From Pseudomonadota bacterium (GTDB lineage: Bacteria > Myxococcota > Myxococcia > Myxococcales > Myxococcaceae), in assembly GCA_023426545.1 (NCBI GenBank), contig JAFAAN010000061.1:93668-157667 (forward strand): 64,000 nt of DNA. Direction: 5' to 3'. The notes under the pieces are model-generated. The model worked only from the letters and a program-made list of their open reading frames with translations. It was not told where the DNA came from and made no database searches. Of the stretch, positions 33,772-41,072 are shown one piece after another. A program made the translations under genes and the position numbers. Each line of letters starts with the position of its first letter. Position 1 is the first letter of the stretch.

Positions 33772-34767
33772 TCAGGCTCCGGCGTCGATGCCACGCTGTG
33801 CCTGGGGGACGCTCGGCAGGAAGGCATCCACGTGGAGGTCCTTCAGCGGGAGTCCAGCCAGGAACAGCTTCTTGCGAAGGGATAGCACCAATGGGCCGTC
33901 TCCGCAGAGCCACGCACGCCACCCCACCGGCCTGGGGCACTCCGCGCGGATGAGCACGTCGAGCGCGCCCTCGGCCACGTCCCGGCTCCCCCCCTCCAGC
34001 ACCCCCGGGCGGTAGTGGAGCTGGGGGTAGCGCTCCGCCAGCTCCCGCAGCTCGCGGGTGAGGTAGAGCCCCTCGGGCGTCCGGGCGCCGTGGAAGAGCC
34101 AGATGGGCCCCGTGTGGCCTGCCTCCAGCGCATCCCGGACGATGCCGTAGAGCGGCGCCAGCCCGGTCCCCGTCCCCGCCAGCAGCAGGGGCTGCTCGGG
34201 CCGGCCGGGAACATAGAAGCAGCTCCCCGCGGGCCCCTGGATGTCGAGCACATCGCCGGGCCGCGCGTCGTGCGCCAGCCAGCCGCTCATGGCGCCGCCG
34301 GGGTGGAGCCGCACGTGCAGCTCCAGCGCGTCCTCGCGGGGCAGGCTCGCCAGTGAGTAGCTGCGCGTCAGCCCGTCCGCGCGCACCAGCGAGAGGTACT
34401 GCCCCGCGCGGTAGGCCAGCGGGCTGTCCGTCACCAGCGACACCTGCAGGACGCTCGGAGACAGCGCGGACAGCGAGGTGATGCGCGCGGGGACGCGCAG
34501 GGCCTCCGCGCCAGTGACCTCCAACACCGAGCCCGCCGGTGGCCGGCAGGCACAGGCCAGGAAGTAGCCCTGTGCCCGGAGCGTCTCCTTCAGCCCCACC
34601 TGCGCGGCCTCCGGGACGGTCCCCGCCATGGCCCGCATCAGGCAGGACTGGCAGGCCCCCGCCCGGCAGGAGTTCGGAACAACCACGCCCTGGCGCAGCA
34701 GCGCGTCCAACACGCTCTCCCCGGGCTCCAGTGGATACCAGCTGGACTCGTGCTTCACCTTCGCCAT
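33772..34767 (-). CDS. 2Fe-2S/FAD/NAD(P) reductase of the NO-response operon
   Basis: A 331-residue three-domain electron carrier. The N-terminal 2Fe-2S domain has C-x4-C-x2-C-x29-C (Cys 34, 39, 42, 72). The FAD domain carries the RSYSLAS motif, and the NAD(P) domain GTGTGLAPLYG plus the end sequence WLCGDGP. It resembles the reductase component of oxygenases or flavohemoglobins. Beside a truncated globin under NsrR control it probably re-reduces the globin heme for NO dioxygenation, making a 'split' flavohemoglobin. It follows the globin stop by 15 bases. Confidence 0.82.
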   Translation of the reverse strand: MAKVKHESSWYPLEPGESVLDALLRQGVVVPNSCRAGACQSCLMRAMAGTVPEAAQVGLKETLRAQGYFLACACRPPAGSVLEVTGAEALRVPARITSLSALSPSVLQVSLVTDSPLAYRAGQYLSLVRADGLTRSYSLASLPREDALELHVRLHPGGAMSGWLAHDARPGDVLDIQGPAGSCFYVPGRPEQPLLLAGTGTGLAPLYGIVRDALEAGHTGPIWLFHGARTPEGLYLTRELRELAERYPQLHYRPGVLEGGSRDVAEGALDVLIRAECPRPVGWRAWLCGDGPLVLSLRKKLFLAGLPLKDLHVDAFLPSVPQAQRGIDAGA

Positions 34768-34782
34768 GGCGTGCTCCAGGGG

Positions 34783-35163
34783 TTAGCGTCCGAGGACGTC
34801 CGCGCGTGCGCTCTCCGCGATGGCCAGCACCCTCGCCACCAACGGCCCGGCCACGCCCAGCTCCTCCAGCGTCGCCTTCAGGTGGCCCGCCACCGCGTCG
34901 AAGTGCGAATCAGCCAGCCCGCGCTGGACCAGGTGAGCATGGCCCGCGCGCATGTCGAGGCCGCTGTAGTGGACCGGGCCTCCCGTCACCATCGTGAGGA
35001 AGGCCTTCTGCTTCGCCGCCTGGCGCTCCATGTCCACGTCCTCGAAGAAGTGGCTGATGTGCTCGTCCGCCAGCACCCTCCGGTAGAAGACCTCCACCGC
35101 CGCCGCCATCGCCGGCTCTCCCCCCAGCTCCTCGTAGACGCTCTTCTCGGCTCCAACGCTCAT
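34783..35163 (-). CDS. glbN: Truncated hemoglobin (group I, trHbN-like)
   Basis: A 126-residue 2-on-2 globin. Visible are VYEELGGEPAM (helix A), VEVFYRRVLAD with the B10 Tyr (Tyr 27), HFFEDVDMERQAAKQKAFLTMVTGGP and the proximal (F8) His 75 in MRAGHAHL. Group I globins convert NO plus O2 to nitrate. It is the first gene of the NsrR-controlled operon; its start ATG 35163 has GGAG upstream, and the NsrR box lies 33-55 bases before it. Confidence 0.88.
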   Translation of the reverse strand: MSVGAEKSVYEELGGEPAMAAAVEVFYRRVLADEHISHFFEDVDMERQAAKQKAFLTMVTGGPVHYSGLDMRAGHAHLVQRGLADSHFDAVAGHLKATLEELGVAGPLVARVLAIAESARADVLGR

Positions 35164-35507
35164 CGTGTCCGCTCCTCTCGCCCGGCATGGGCTAAAAGAT
35201 GCATCCTAAATGCTCCTTTAAACGCACAGCGTCAACCGAATCTGGAGACGGCGGGTGCGGCTCCGGAAACGCGCGTGCGCCCCGGCATGAACCTCCAGCC
35301 CGCGCGCGCGGCGCAAAAGCGGAGCCCCGGGGAGGGGGGACGTGTGAGGCAAGGCAGCAAGCCCGCCCCGGAGGCGCAAACACCTGGTGCGCCGTCACGA
35401 GGGGACTGTCGGCGGACACCGGCTCCTCCCGAGGGGAGCCCTGGTGTCACGCCCATGCGGCCAGGCGATGGGAGGTGCCTGGCCGGTGAATCAGGGACGC
35501 GGCCTGC
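35164..35507. promoter_or_regulatory. Region between atpC and the NO operon: NsrR box plus two hairpins
   Basis: 344 bases without a gene. Near the globin lies the NsrR box (35196-35218). Nearer atpC are two hairpins: GACACC-GGCTCC with GGAGCC-CT-GGTGTC (35415-35448, 12 paired bases, one two-base bulge) and CGGCCAGGC with GCCTGGCCG (35458-35485, nine pairs). They probably terminate atpC transcription and insulate the globin promoter, although neither is followed by a T-tract in the atpC direction. Confidence 0.5.
35196..35218. promoter_or_regulatory. NsrR operator upstream of the globin gene
   Basis: A 23-base site starting AAGATGCATCCTAAATG and ending CTCCTT. It matches the published NsrR consensus (AAGATGYAT-TTN-AAATRCATCTT) at 19 of 23 positions, including an almost perfect left half. 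It sits 33-55 bases upstream of the globin ATG in an AT-rich patch, the place for repression of the operon that itself encodes NsrR. Confidence 0.82.
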
Positions 35508-35918
35508 TCAGGCGCGCGCGGTGGAGGCGGCGCCGATGCGGGCCGCCTCGCGGCGCACCGTGGCCTGCTCCAGCTCGAAGCGCGCGTCCTCGGCGGACAT
35601 GCCCTTCATGCGCTCCTGCGCCTCGGCCATGCGGCGACGGGCGCCCTCGACGTCGATGCCCGTGACGGGCTCGGCCGCGTCGGCGAGCACCAGCACCTTG
35701 TCGTTGCCCACCTCCACGAAGCCGCCCGCGACGAAGTAGGACTCGCGCCGACCCCCTTCGATCAGCGTCAGCGCGCCCGGCTCCATCAGCGACAGGAACG
35801 GGGTGTGCCCCGGCCGCACGCCGAACAGGCCCCGGCCGCCAGGGACAATCGCCTCGTCGGCCTGCACCGACAGGATGCGCTTCTCGGGGGTGACAATCTC
35901 CACAGTCAGCTTGGCCAT
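35508..35918 (-). CDS. atpC: F1F0 ATP synthase epsilon subunit
   Basis: A 136-residue central-stalk subunit: N-terminal beta-sandwich (MAKLTVEIVTPEKRIL, VPGGRGLFGVRPGHTPFL, GGFVEVGNDKVLVLAD) followed by a C-terminal helical hairpin that can inhibit the enzyme. It is the last of the three F1 genes and follows a secreted-protein gene by 21 bases. Hairpins downstream probably end the transcript. Confidence 0.92.
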   Translation of the reverse strand: MAKLTVEIVTPEKRILSVQADEAIVPGGRGLFGVRPGHTPFLSLMEPGALTLIEGGRRESYFVAGGFVEVGNDKVLVLADAAEPVTGIDVEGARRRMAEAQERMKGMSAEDARFELEQATVRREAARIGAASTARA

Positions 35919-35939
35919 GAGGCTCCTCGCACAACCGAA

Positions 35940-36509
35940 TCAGAACGTGAGCTGGCGGGTCGTGCCACCCACCGGCTCCAACTCCACCACCCCGGCGTCC
36001 GTCAGCCGGGGCCCCTTGCCGGGGATGCCGAGCGTGCCCTCCAGCCACTTGAAGTGGTGGGTGAGCTGACGCACCTCGGAGAGCTGCCGCGTGGTGAGCC
36101 ACTCGGTCAGCCGCTTCTCCTGGAGCCGCTGGCCGTCCCGCCCATACTGTGCCGCCACCACCACGTGCGCCCAGGCCGGAGGCCCCTTGGGCTGCTTCAC
36201 CTTCGACTTCTTCTTCGGGCGCGGCGCCGGCGCGGCCTTGCCCTTCTCCACCAGCGGCCACACCACCCAGACGCGCTCACCGTCGTTGGAGACGAAGTAG
36301 AGGTCGTCCACCGTGCCCAGGCACTGCTCGAGCGCCCACACGGGGCCGCTCTCCTGCGTCACTTCAAGCCGGCACCGCCCCTGCGTCACCTCCACCATGC
36401 GCACGCTGTAGAGCCCGTTGGCGCTCACCCGAGCCCGCCCCTTGCGCTCCTCCGCCAGGGCGGGGGAGGCCAGGAGCATCAGGACCAGGGCGAGCGCTGC
36501 ACGGCGCAT
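35940..36509 (-). CDS. Secreted protein of unknown function inside the atp operon
   Basis: A 189-residue exported protein with a clean signal peptide (MRRAALALVLMLLASPALA). The mature part has two cysteines, a Lys/Pro-rich linker (APRPKKKSKVKQPKG) and a C-terminal region ending in a beta-like segment. No family was recognised. It lies 34 bases after atpD and 21 bases before atpC on the same strand, so it is in the ATP-synthase transcript although its product goes to the periplasm. Confidence 0.7.
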   Translation of the reverse strand: MRRAALALVLMLLASPALAEERKGRARVSANGLYSVRMVEVTQGRCRLEVTQESGPVWALEQCLGTVDDLYFVSNDGERVWVVWPLVEKGKAAPAPRPKKKSKVKQPKGPPAWAHVVVAAQYGRDGQRLQEKRLTEWLTTRQLSEVRQLTHHFKWLEGTLGIPGKGPRLTDAGVVELEPVGGTTRQLTF

Positions 36510-36543
36510 GGTGACCTCGACGAGGAGGGTGAAGCCCGGAAGC

Positions 36544-37989
36544 TTAGCTCGCCGCCAGCTTCCGCGCGTTCTCGATGACCTCGTCGATGCTGCCGGTCAT
36601 GTAGAAGGCGCCCTCGGGGATGTCGTCGTGCTTGCCCTCGGCGATCTCCTTGAAGCCCTGGATGGTGTCCTGGAGCTTCACGTAGCGGCCGTCCTTGCCC
36701 GTGAAGACCTTGGCCACGAAGAAGGGCTGCGACAGGAAGCGCTGAATCTTGCGCGCGCGGGCCACCACCAGCTTGTCGTCCTCGGAGAGCTCGTCCATGC
36801 CGAGGATGGCGATGATGTCCTGCAGCTCCTTGTACCGCTGGAGGATGCCCTGGACCTTGCGGGCCACGCCGTAGTGGTCCGCGCCGATGACGGCCGGGTC
36901 CAGGATGCGGCTGGTGGAGTCGAGCGGGTCCACGGCGGGGAAGATGGCCAGCTCGGCGATGGAGCGGTTGAGCACCGTCGTCGCGTCGAGGTGGGCGAAG
37001 GCCGTCGCGGGCGCCGGGTCCGTCAGGTCGTCGGCGGGCACGTAGATGGCCTGCACCGAGGTGATAGAGCCCTTCGTGGTGGAGGTGATGCGCTCCTGCA
37101 GGCCGCCCATCTCCGTGGCCAGCGTGGGCTGGTAACCCACGGCGCTGGGGATGCGGCCCAGGAGGGCGGACACCTCGGAACCGGCCTGGGTGAAGCGGAA
37201 GATGTTGTCCACGAAGAGGAGCACGTCGCGGCCTTCCACGTCGCGGAAGTACTCGGCCATGGTCAGCGCGGACAGGGCCACGCGGGCGCGGGCGCCGGGC
37301 GGCTCGTTCATCTGGCCGTACACCAGAACGGCCTGGCTGGCCTCCAGGTTGTCCGTCTGGATGACCTTGGTGTCCTGCATCTCGTGGTAGAGGTCGTTGC
37401 CTTCGCGGGTGCGCTCACCGACGCCGGCGAACACCGAGAAGCCGCCGCGCTCCACGGCCACGTTGCGGATGAGCTCCTGCAGGAGCACCGTCTTGCCCAC
37501 GCCGGCGCCGCCGAACAGGCCGATCTTCCCACCGCGGGTGTAGGGCGCGAGCAGGTCGATGACCTTGATGCCCGTCTCGAACATCTGCACGCGCACGTCC
37601 TGCTCCGTGAAGGGCGGAGGCGGGCGGTGGATGGACCAGTGCTCCTGCGCCTTCACCGGGCCCATCTCGTCCACCGGCTCGCCGGTCACGTTCAGGATGC
37701 GGCCCAGGGTGGCCTTGCCCACCGGCACCTGGATGGGGGCGCCCGTGTTCGTCACCGCCATGCCGCGGCCCAGGCCCTCGGTGGAGTCCATGGCGATGGT
37801 GCGGACGGTGTTCTCGCCCAGGTGCTGCGCCACTTCGAGGGTGAGGTTGTCGGCCTCGGCGCTCAGGTTCGCGTTGGTGACCTTGAGGGCCGTGTAGACC
37901 TCGGGGAGCCCGCCGGGCGGGAACTCGACGTCGACCACCGGGCCGAGGACCTGGATGATTCTGCCTGCCGTCGGAACTTGAGCGCTCAT
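36544..37989 (-). CDS. atpD: F1F0 ATP synthase beta subunit
   Basis: A 481-residue catalytic subunit. Walker A GGAGVGKTV (about 150-158), the catalytic Glu/Arg region GVGERTREGNDLY, DNIFRFTQAGSEVSALLGR and the SITSVQAIYVPADDLTDPAPATAFAHLDATTVL segment are all intact. ATG 37989 gives the expected MSAQVPTAGRIIQVLGPVVD start; the earlier frame is not family-like. It makes ATP from ADP and phosphate using rotation of the gamma subunit. A terminator-like hairpin and 380 bases separate it from atpG, so it probably has its own promoter. Confidence 0.95.
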   Translation of the reverse strand: MSAQVPTAGRIIQVLGPVVDVEFPPGGLPEVYTALKVTNANLSAEADNLTLEVAQHLGENTVRTIAMDSTEGLGRGMAVTNTGAPIQVPVGKATLGRILNVTGEPVDEMGPVKAQEHWSIHRPPPPFTEQDVRVQMFETGIKVIDLLAPYTRGGKIGLFGGAGVGKTVLLQELIRNVAVERGGFSVFAGVGERTREGNDLYHEMQDTKVIQTDNLEASQAVLVYGQMNEPPGARARVALSALTMAEYFRDVEGRDVLLFVDNIFRFTQAGSEVSALLGRIPSAVGYQPTLATEMGGLQERITSTTKGSITSVQAIYVPADDLTDPAPATAFAHLDATTVLNRSIAELAIFPAVDPLDSTSRILDPAVIGADHYGVARKVQGILQRYKELQDIIAILGMDELSEDDKLVVARARKIQRFLSQPFFVAKVFTGKDGRYVKLQDTIQGFKEIAEGKHDDIPEGAFYMTGSIDEVIENARKLAAS

Positions 37990-38066
37990 GGAATCGTCTG
38001 CCTCGCACGGGGAGCGGACGGGCGCCGCCACCCTTGAAATTTCGGCCCGGCTGGGAGGGCGCGCCC

Positions 38067-38095
38067 CCTTTACCGGGGCCCCCCCCGAGGGTCAA
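38067..38095 (-). promoter_or_regulatory. Possible promoter for atpD
   Basis: On the minus strand TTGACC (38095-38090) is followed after 17 bases by TAAAGG (38072-38067), about 75 bases before the atpD ATG. The -35 hexamer is good and the -10 weak. It is proposed because the hairpin at 38307-38334 should stop read-through from atpG. Confidence 0.3.
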
Positions 38096-38300
38096 GCCTC
38101 CCGGGCAACTGACTGGTAAGTCCGGCTTAGCGGAACCACACGCCGGGCGCCACCTCCATACTTTCCCTCCGCCCGGTGCGCCAGGGGCAGCCCGGTGTTC
38201 TGGCTGCCGACCAGGGCCTACTGGGCCACCTGGCCCCGGGCGGGCTTCCTGGCGGGGCGCCGGGCGATCAACGCGCCGGCACACCGGGGAGCCCCGGAAA

Positions 38301-38334
38301 CGCAAAGGGCCCGCCCCGACAAGGGGGCAGGCCC
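38301..38334 (-). terminator. Intrinsic terminator downstream of atpG
   Basis: Read on the minus strand, GGGCCTGCCCC and GGGGCGGGCCC form an 11-base-pair stem (one U-G pair) with a six-base loop, followed by TTTGCGTTT. It begins about 34 bases after the atpG stop, and it lies between atpG and atpD, which are normally co-transcribed. Confidence 0.6.
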
Positions 38335-38367
38335 GGGAGGAGCGATGCTCGCGGCGGAGGAGACGCC

Positions 38368-39252
38368 CTACTTCAGGGCCTCGGCGCCGGAGACGATCTC
38401 CATCAGCTCCTTGGTGATGACCGCCTGACGCGTGCGGTTGTAGGTGAGCGTCAGGCTGCCAATCATGTCCGTGGCGTTGGAGGTGGCGTTCTCCATGGCG
38501 CTCATGCGGGCGCCATGCTCGCTGGCCACGCTCTCCAGCAGGGCGCGGTAGAGCTTGATGTTGACGGCCTGGGGCACCAGGCGGTCCAGCACGGCCTGGC
38601 GGTCCGGCTCGTACTTGAAGTCCACCAGCGTCGTGGAGCCCTGGGCGGGCGCCTCCTCCGACTCGCCCAGCGTCTGCAGCGGCAGCAGCTGCGTGACGTT
38701 CACCTTCTGGGAGATGGCGGAGACGAACTCGTTGTAGACGACGTGGACCGCGTCCACCTCGCCGTTGAGGTAGCTGGCCACCAGCTCCTCGGCCACGTCC
38801 GCGGCGGCGCGGTAGCTCAGCCGCTGGTAGAGCCCGCCGAAGTCCTTGCGGATCTCCTGGCCGCGGTTGCGGAAGAAGTCATTGCCCTTGCGGCCCACCG
38901 TGGAGAGCCGGATGGACTCCAGGTGCGTGTTCTCGTACAGGAACCGGTTGGCGCGGCGGATGACGTTCGAGTTGAAGCCGCCGGCCAGGCCGCGGTCCGA
39001 CGTCAGGAGCACCAGCTCCACGCGCTTCACCGGGCGCGCCGCCAGCAGCGGGTGGCTCAGGCTCTCGCCCTCGGCGCGGGCCGCCAGGTCCGCGATGATT
39101 TGATCCAACATCGTCGCGTAAGGGCGCGCGGCCAGGATGTTGTCCTGCGCCTTGCGGAGCTTCGCGGCGGAAACCATCTTCATCGCCTTGGTGATCTGCC
39201 GCGTGTTCTTCACCGAGCGGATGCGCTTGCGAATGTCGCGAAGGGACGCCAT
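38368..39252 (-). CDS. atpG: F1F0 ATP synthase gamma subunit
   Basis: A 294-residue rotor subunit. The N-terminal helix (SLRDIRKRIRSVKNTRQITKAMKMVSAAKLRKAQ) and the C-terminal helix (RMSAMENATSNATDMIGSLTLTYNRTRQAVITKELMEIVSGAEAL) are family-diagnostic. ATG 39252 is preceded by AGGAGCT. atpA, normally immediately upstream, is absent here: the next gene upstream is a divergent receiver protein. Confidence 0.94.
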   Translation of the reverse strand: MASLRDIRKRIRSVKNTRQITKAMKMVSAAKLRKAQDNILAARPYATMLDQIIADLAARAEGESLSHPLLAARPVKRVELVLLTSDRGLAGGFNSNVIRRANRFLYENTHLESIRLSTVGRKGNDFFRNRGQEIRKDFGGLYQRLSYRAAADVAEELVASYLNGEVDAVHVVYNEFVSAISQKVNVTQLLPLQTLGESEEAPAQGSTTLVDFKYEPDRQAVLDRLVPQAVNIKLYRALLESVASEHGARMSAMENATSNATDMIGSLTLTYNRTRQAVITKELMEIVSGAEALK

Positions 39253-39326
39253 GGACCGGGGAGCTCCTGTGGGGCGTTCAACCCGCTTCGCCCGGATGGG
39301 AGGCGGGGCAGGGTAAGACGGGGCCC

Positions 39327-39355
39327 CCTATATAGGCGGGGCGGGAGCCGGTCAA
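39327..39355 (-). promoter_or_regulatory. Likely promoter of atpG
   Basis: On the minus strand TTGACC (39355-39350), 17 bases, then TATAGG (39332-39327) within a TATATAGG run, the only AT-rich patch of the divergent gap. This gives a leader of about 70 bases before the atpG ATG. It supports atpG being the first gene of its transcript. Confidence 0.45.
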
Positions 39356-39469
39356 CGGATGCCTGCCGCGGCCGGGCTGGCGATCGCCAGTCCCGCCAGG
39401 AGACGACAGGCAGGCGGGCCTGCCCGGATGCCCCTCCCTTCAGTAGGAGGCAGACTTACCTTTCAGGGC

Positions 39470-39898
39470 ATGGTGGCTCCAGTGTCATCTGCTCCTCTCC
39501 TCATCGTCGAGGACGACGCGGACATCCTCGAAGCCCTCCAGGCCTACCTGGAGCTTCACGGATACGCGGTGCGCGTGGCGCGCAACGGCCGCGAGGCGCT
39601 CGAACAGCTGGCCCTTTCCCCCCGCCCCTCGCTCATGGTTCTGGACATGGCCCTGCCCGTCATGGACGGCCACCGGGTGCTGACGACCCGCAAGACGAGT
39701 GAAGCCCTGGCCCAGGTGCCGGTCATCATCCTCTCCGCGGGCATGGTGACCATGAGCGCGCGCGACCGGGCCGTCTACGCGGCCAGCTATAACGTGGCGG
39801 CATTCCTGAAGAAGCCGGTGGAGCCCCGGCAGCTGCTGGAGGCCATCGAGCGGCTCGCCTCGAGGCCGGAAGGTGCCCAGACGGGCATGCCCCCCTGA
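39470..39898 (+). CDS. Stand-alone response regulator receiver domain
   Basis: A 142-residue single-domain receiver. The acidic pair is Glu 14/Asp 15-16 (IVEDDADIL), the phosphoacceptor Asp 59 (MVLDMALPVMDG), the switch Ser 89 (LSAG) and Lys 114 (FLKKPVEP). No output domain, so it signals by protein contacts, CheY/Spo0F style. The start is ATG 39470; in-frame upstream ATGs at 39359 and 39428 lack a family-like N-terminus. Partner kinase unknown. Confidence 0.85.
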   Translation: MVAPVSSAPLLIVEDDADILEALQAYLELHGYAVRVARNGREALEQLALSPRPSLMVLDMALPVMDGHRVLTTRKTSEALAQVPVIILSAGMVTMSARDRAVYAASYNVAAFLKKPVEPRQLLEAIERLASRPEGAQTGMPP

Positions 39899-39946
39899 GA
39901 CAATGGCCGCGCACGGGGCTTTCGGGAGAGGAGGGCCCGGAACACA

Positions 39947-40624
39947 ATGGCCCCTTCACGGGTGTTCTCGGAGTCCATGAAGCCAGGCGGTGCGAGACGG
40001 GGATGGGTGCGTAGGGGCCTCACGGTGCTGGCCGCGGGCGGCGTGGCCCTGTTCGCCCTCTCCCACCTCGTCCGGGCCAGCTACGAGGACCGCATCGTCC
40101 CCCTGGAACAGGCGCCCTCTGCCCCCGTCGCGCTCGTGTTCGGCGCGGGTCTGGCGCGAGGCTCGGTGCCCTCTCCCGTGCTCGCCCAGCGGCTGGATGC
40201 GGCCATCGCCCTCTGGCGGCAAGGCAAGGTGCAGTTGGTGCTCGTCAGCGGAGACCAGACCAAGCCCTTCCACCACGAGACGCGGGCCATGCGGCGCTAC
40301 CTGCTGGAGCACGGCGTCCCCGAAAGCGCCGTCCAGGGCGACGAGGCGGGGCTGTCCACCTACGACAGCTGCCTGAGGGCCTCCACCGTGTTCGGCGCGA
40401 AGCGCGCGATACTCGTGACGCAGCGGTTCCACCTGACGCGGGCGCTGTTCATCGCCAACTCGGTCGGAATCGACGCATGGGGCGTGGCCGCCGACGAAGG
40501 CCGCCCGACGCCGTGGCGCTACCAGGTGCGCGAGACGCTGTCGCGCGTGCTGGCCCTGGCCATGGTGTTGCTGAAGGTGGAGCCCGTCCACCCCTCCGGC
40601 CGCGTCGCGCTCCCGGAGCGCTGA
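39947..40624 (+). CDS. SanA/YdcF-like DUF218 envelope protein
   Basis: A 225-residue protein with one N-terminal membrane helix (about 23-44) and a DUF218 domain: ALVFGAGLARGSVPSP, VSGDQTKPFHHETRAMRRYL and TYDSCLRASTVFGAKRAILVTQRFHLTRALFIA. This is the SanA/YcdF type, implicated in envelope barrier and peptidoglycan/lipid precursor metabolism in other bacteria; the exact reaction is unsettled. The start is ATG 39947 or ATG 39977. Confidence 0.8.
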   Translation: MAPSRVFSESMKPGGARRGWVRRGLTVLAAGGVALFALSHLVRASYEDRIVPLEQAPSAPVALVFGAGLARGSVPSPVLAQRLDAAIALWRQGKVQLVLVSGDQTKPFHHETRAMRRYLLEHGVPESAVQGDEAGLSTYDSCLRASTVFGAKRAILVTQRFHLTRALFIANSVGIDAWGVAADEGRPTPWRYQVRETLSRVLALAMVLLKVEPVHPSGRVALPER

Positions 40625-40735
40625 AGCACGGGCAAGCATGGCAGGCGGGCGGGCGGCGAGAATTGCCGGGGCCCCCGTGGGTTCTCATCCTTGAGACGAA
40701 GGCAGCCGACCCACCACGCTTTCCGAGGAGAGGCC

Positions 40736-41014
40736 ATGCGATTCAAGAAGCTCGGGTCAGAGGACGTGGGCGAGTCCACCTCACTGCGCCACATGAATCC
40801 GGACACCGGCGAGGATGAAATCAACATCTCCGACCAGGACCTGGCGGCGGCTCCTCCGCTAGAGGAGGAGCCAGACTTCCGAGACATCCTCCCTGACGAG
40901 ATACATGAGTTCCGCCGGGGCGATGAGGAGGGGGAAGAGGAGGAGCTGGAGCTGACGGCACAGCCGGGCTACCGCATCCGCCCCATCGACTTCGACAAGC
41001 TGCCGCTGGGCTAG
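40736..41014 (+). CDS. Small acidic protein of unknown function
   Basis: A 92-residue, strongly acidic protein (about a quarter Asp/Glu, including EEGEEEELE) with no helix-forming hydrophobic core. ATG 40736 follows GAGGAGAGG. Neither a family nor a function can be named; the acidity could suit binding to a basic partner, and a very basic-tailed protein is encoded next door on the other strand, but that is speculation. Confidence 0.6.
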   Translation: MRFKKLGSEDVGESTSLRHMNPDTGEDEINISDQDLAAAPPLEEEPDFRDILPDEIHEFRRGDEEGEEEELELTAQPGYRIRPIDFDKLPLG

Positions 41015-41072
41015 ACTCGAGTTGGGCCGCGACGAGGCAAGGCGCCCTGCGCGCCTTGCCCCGGCCCTGTGG

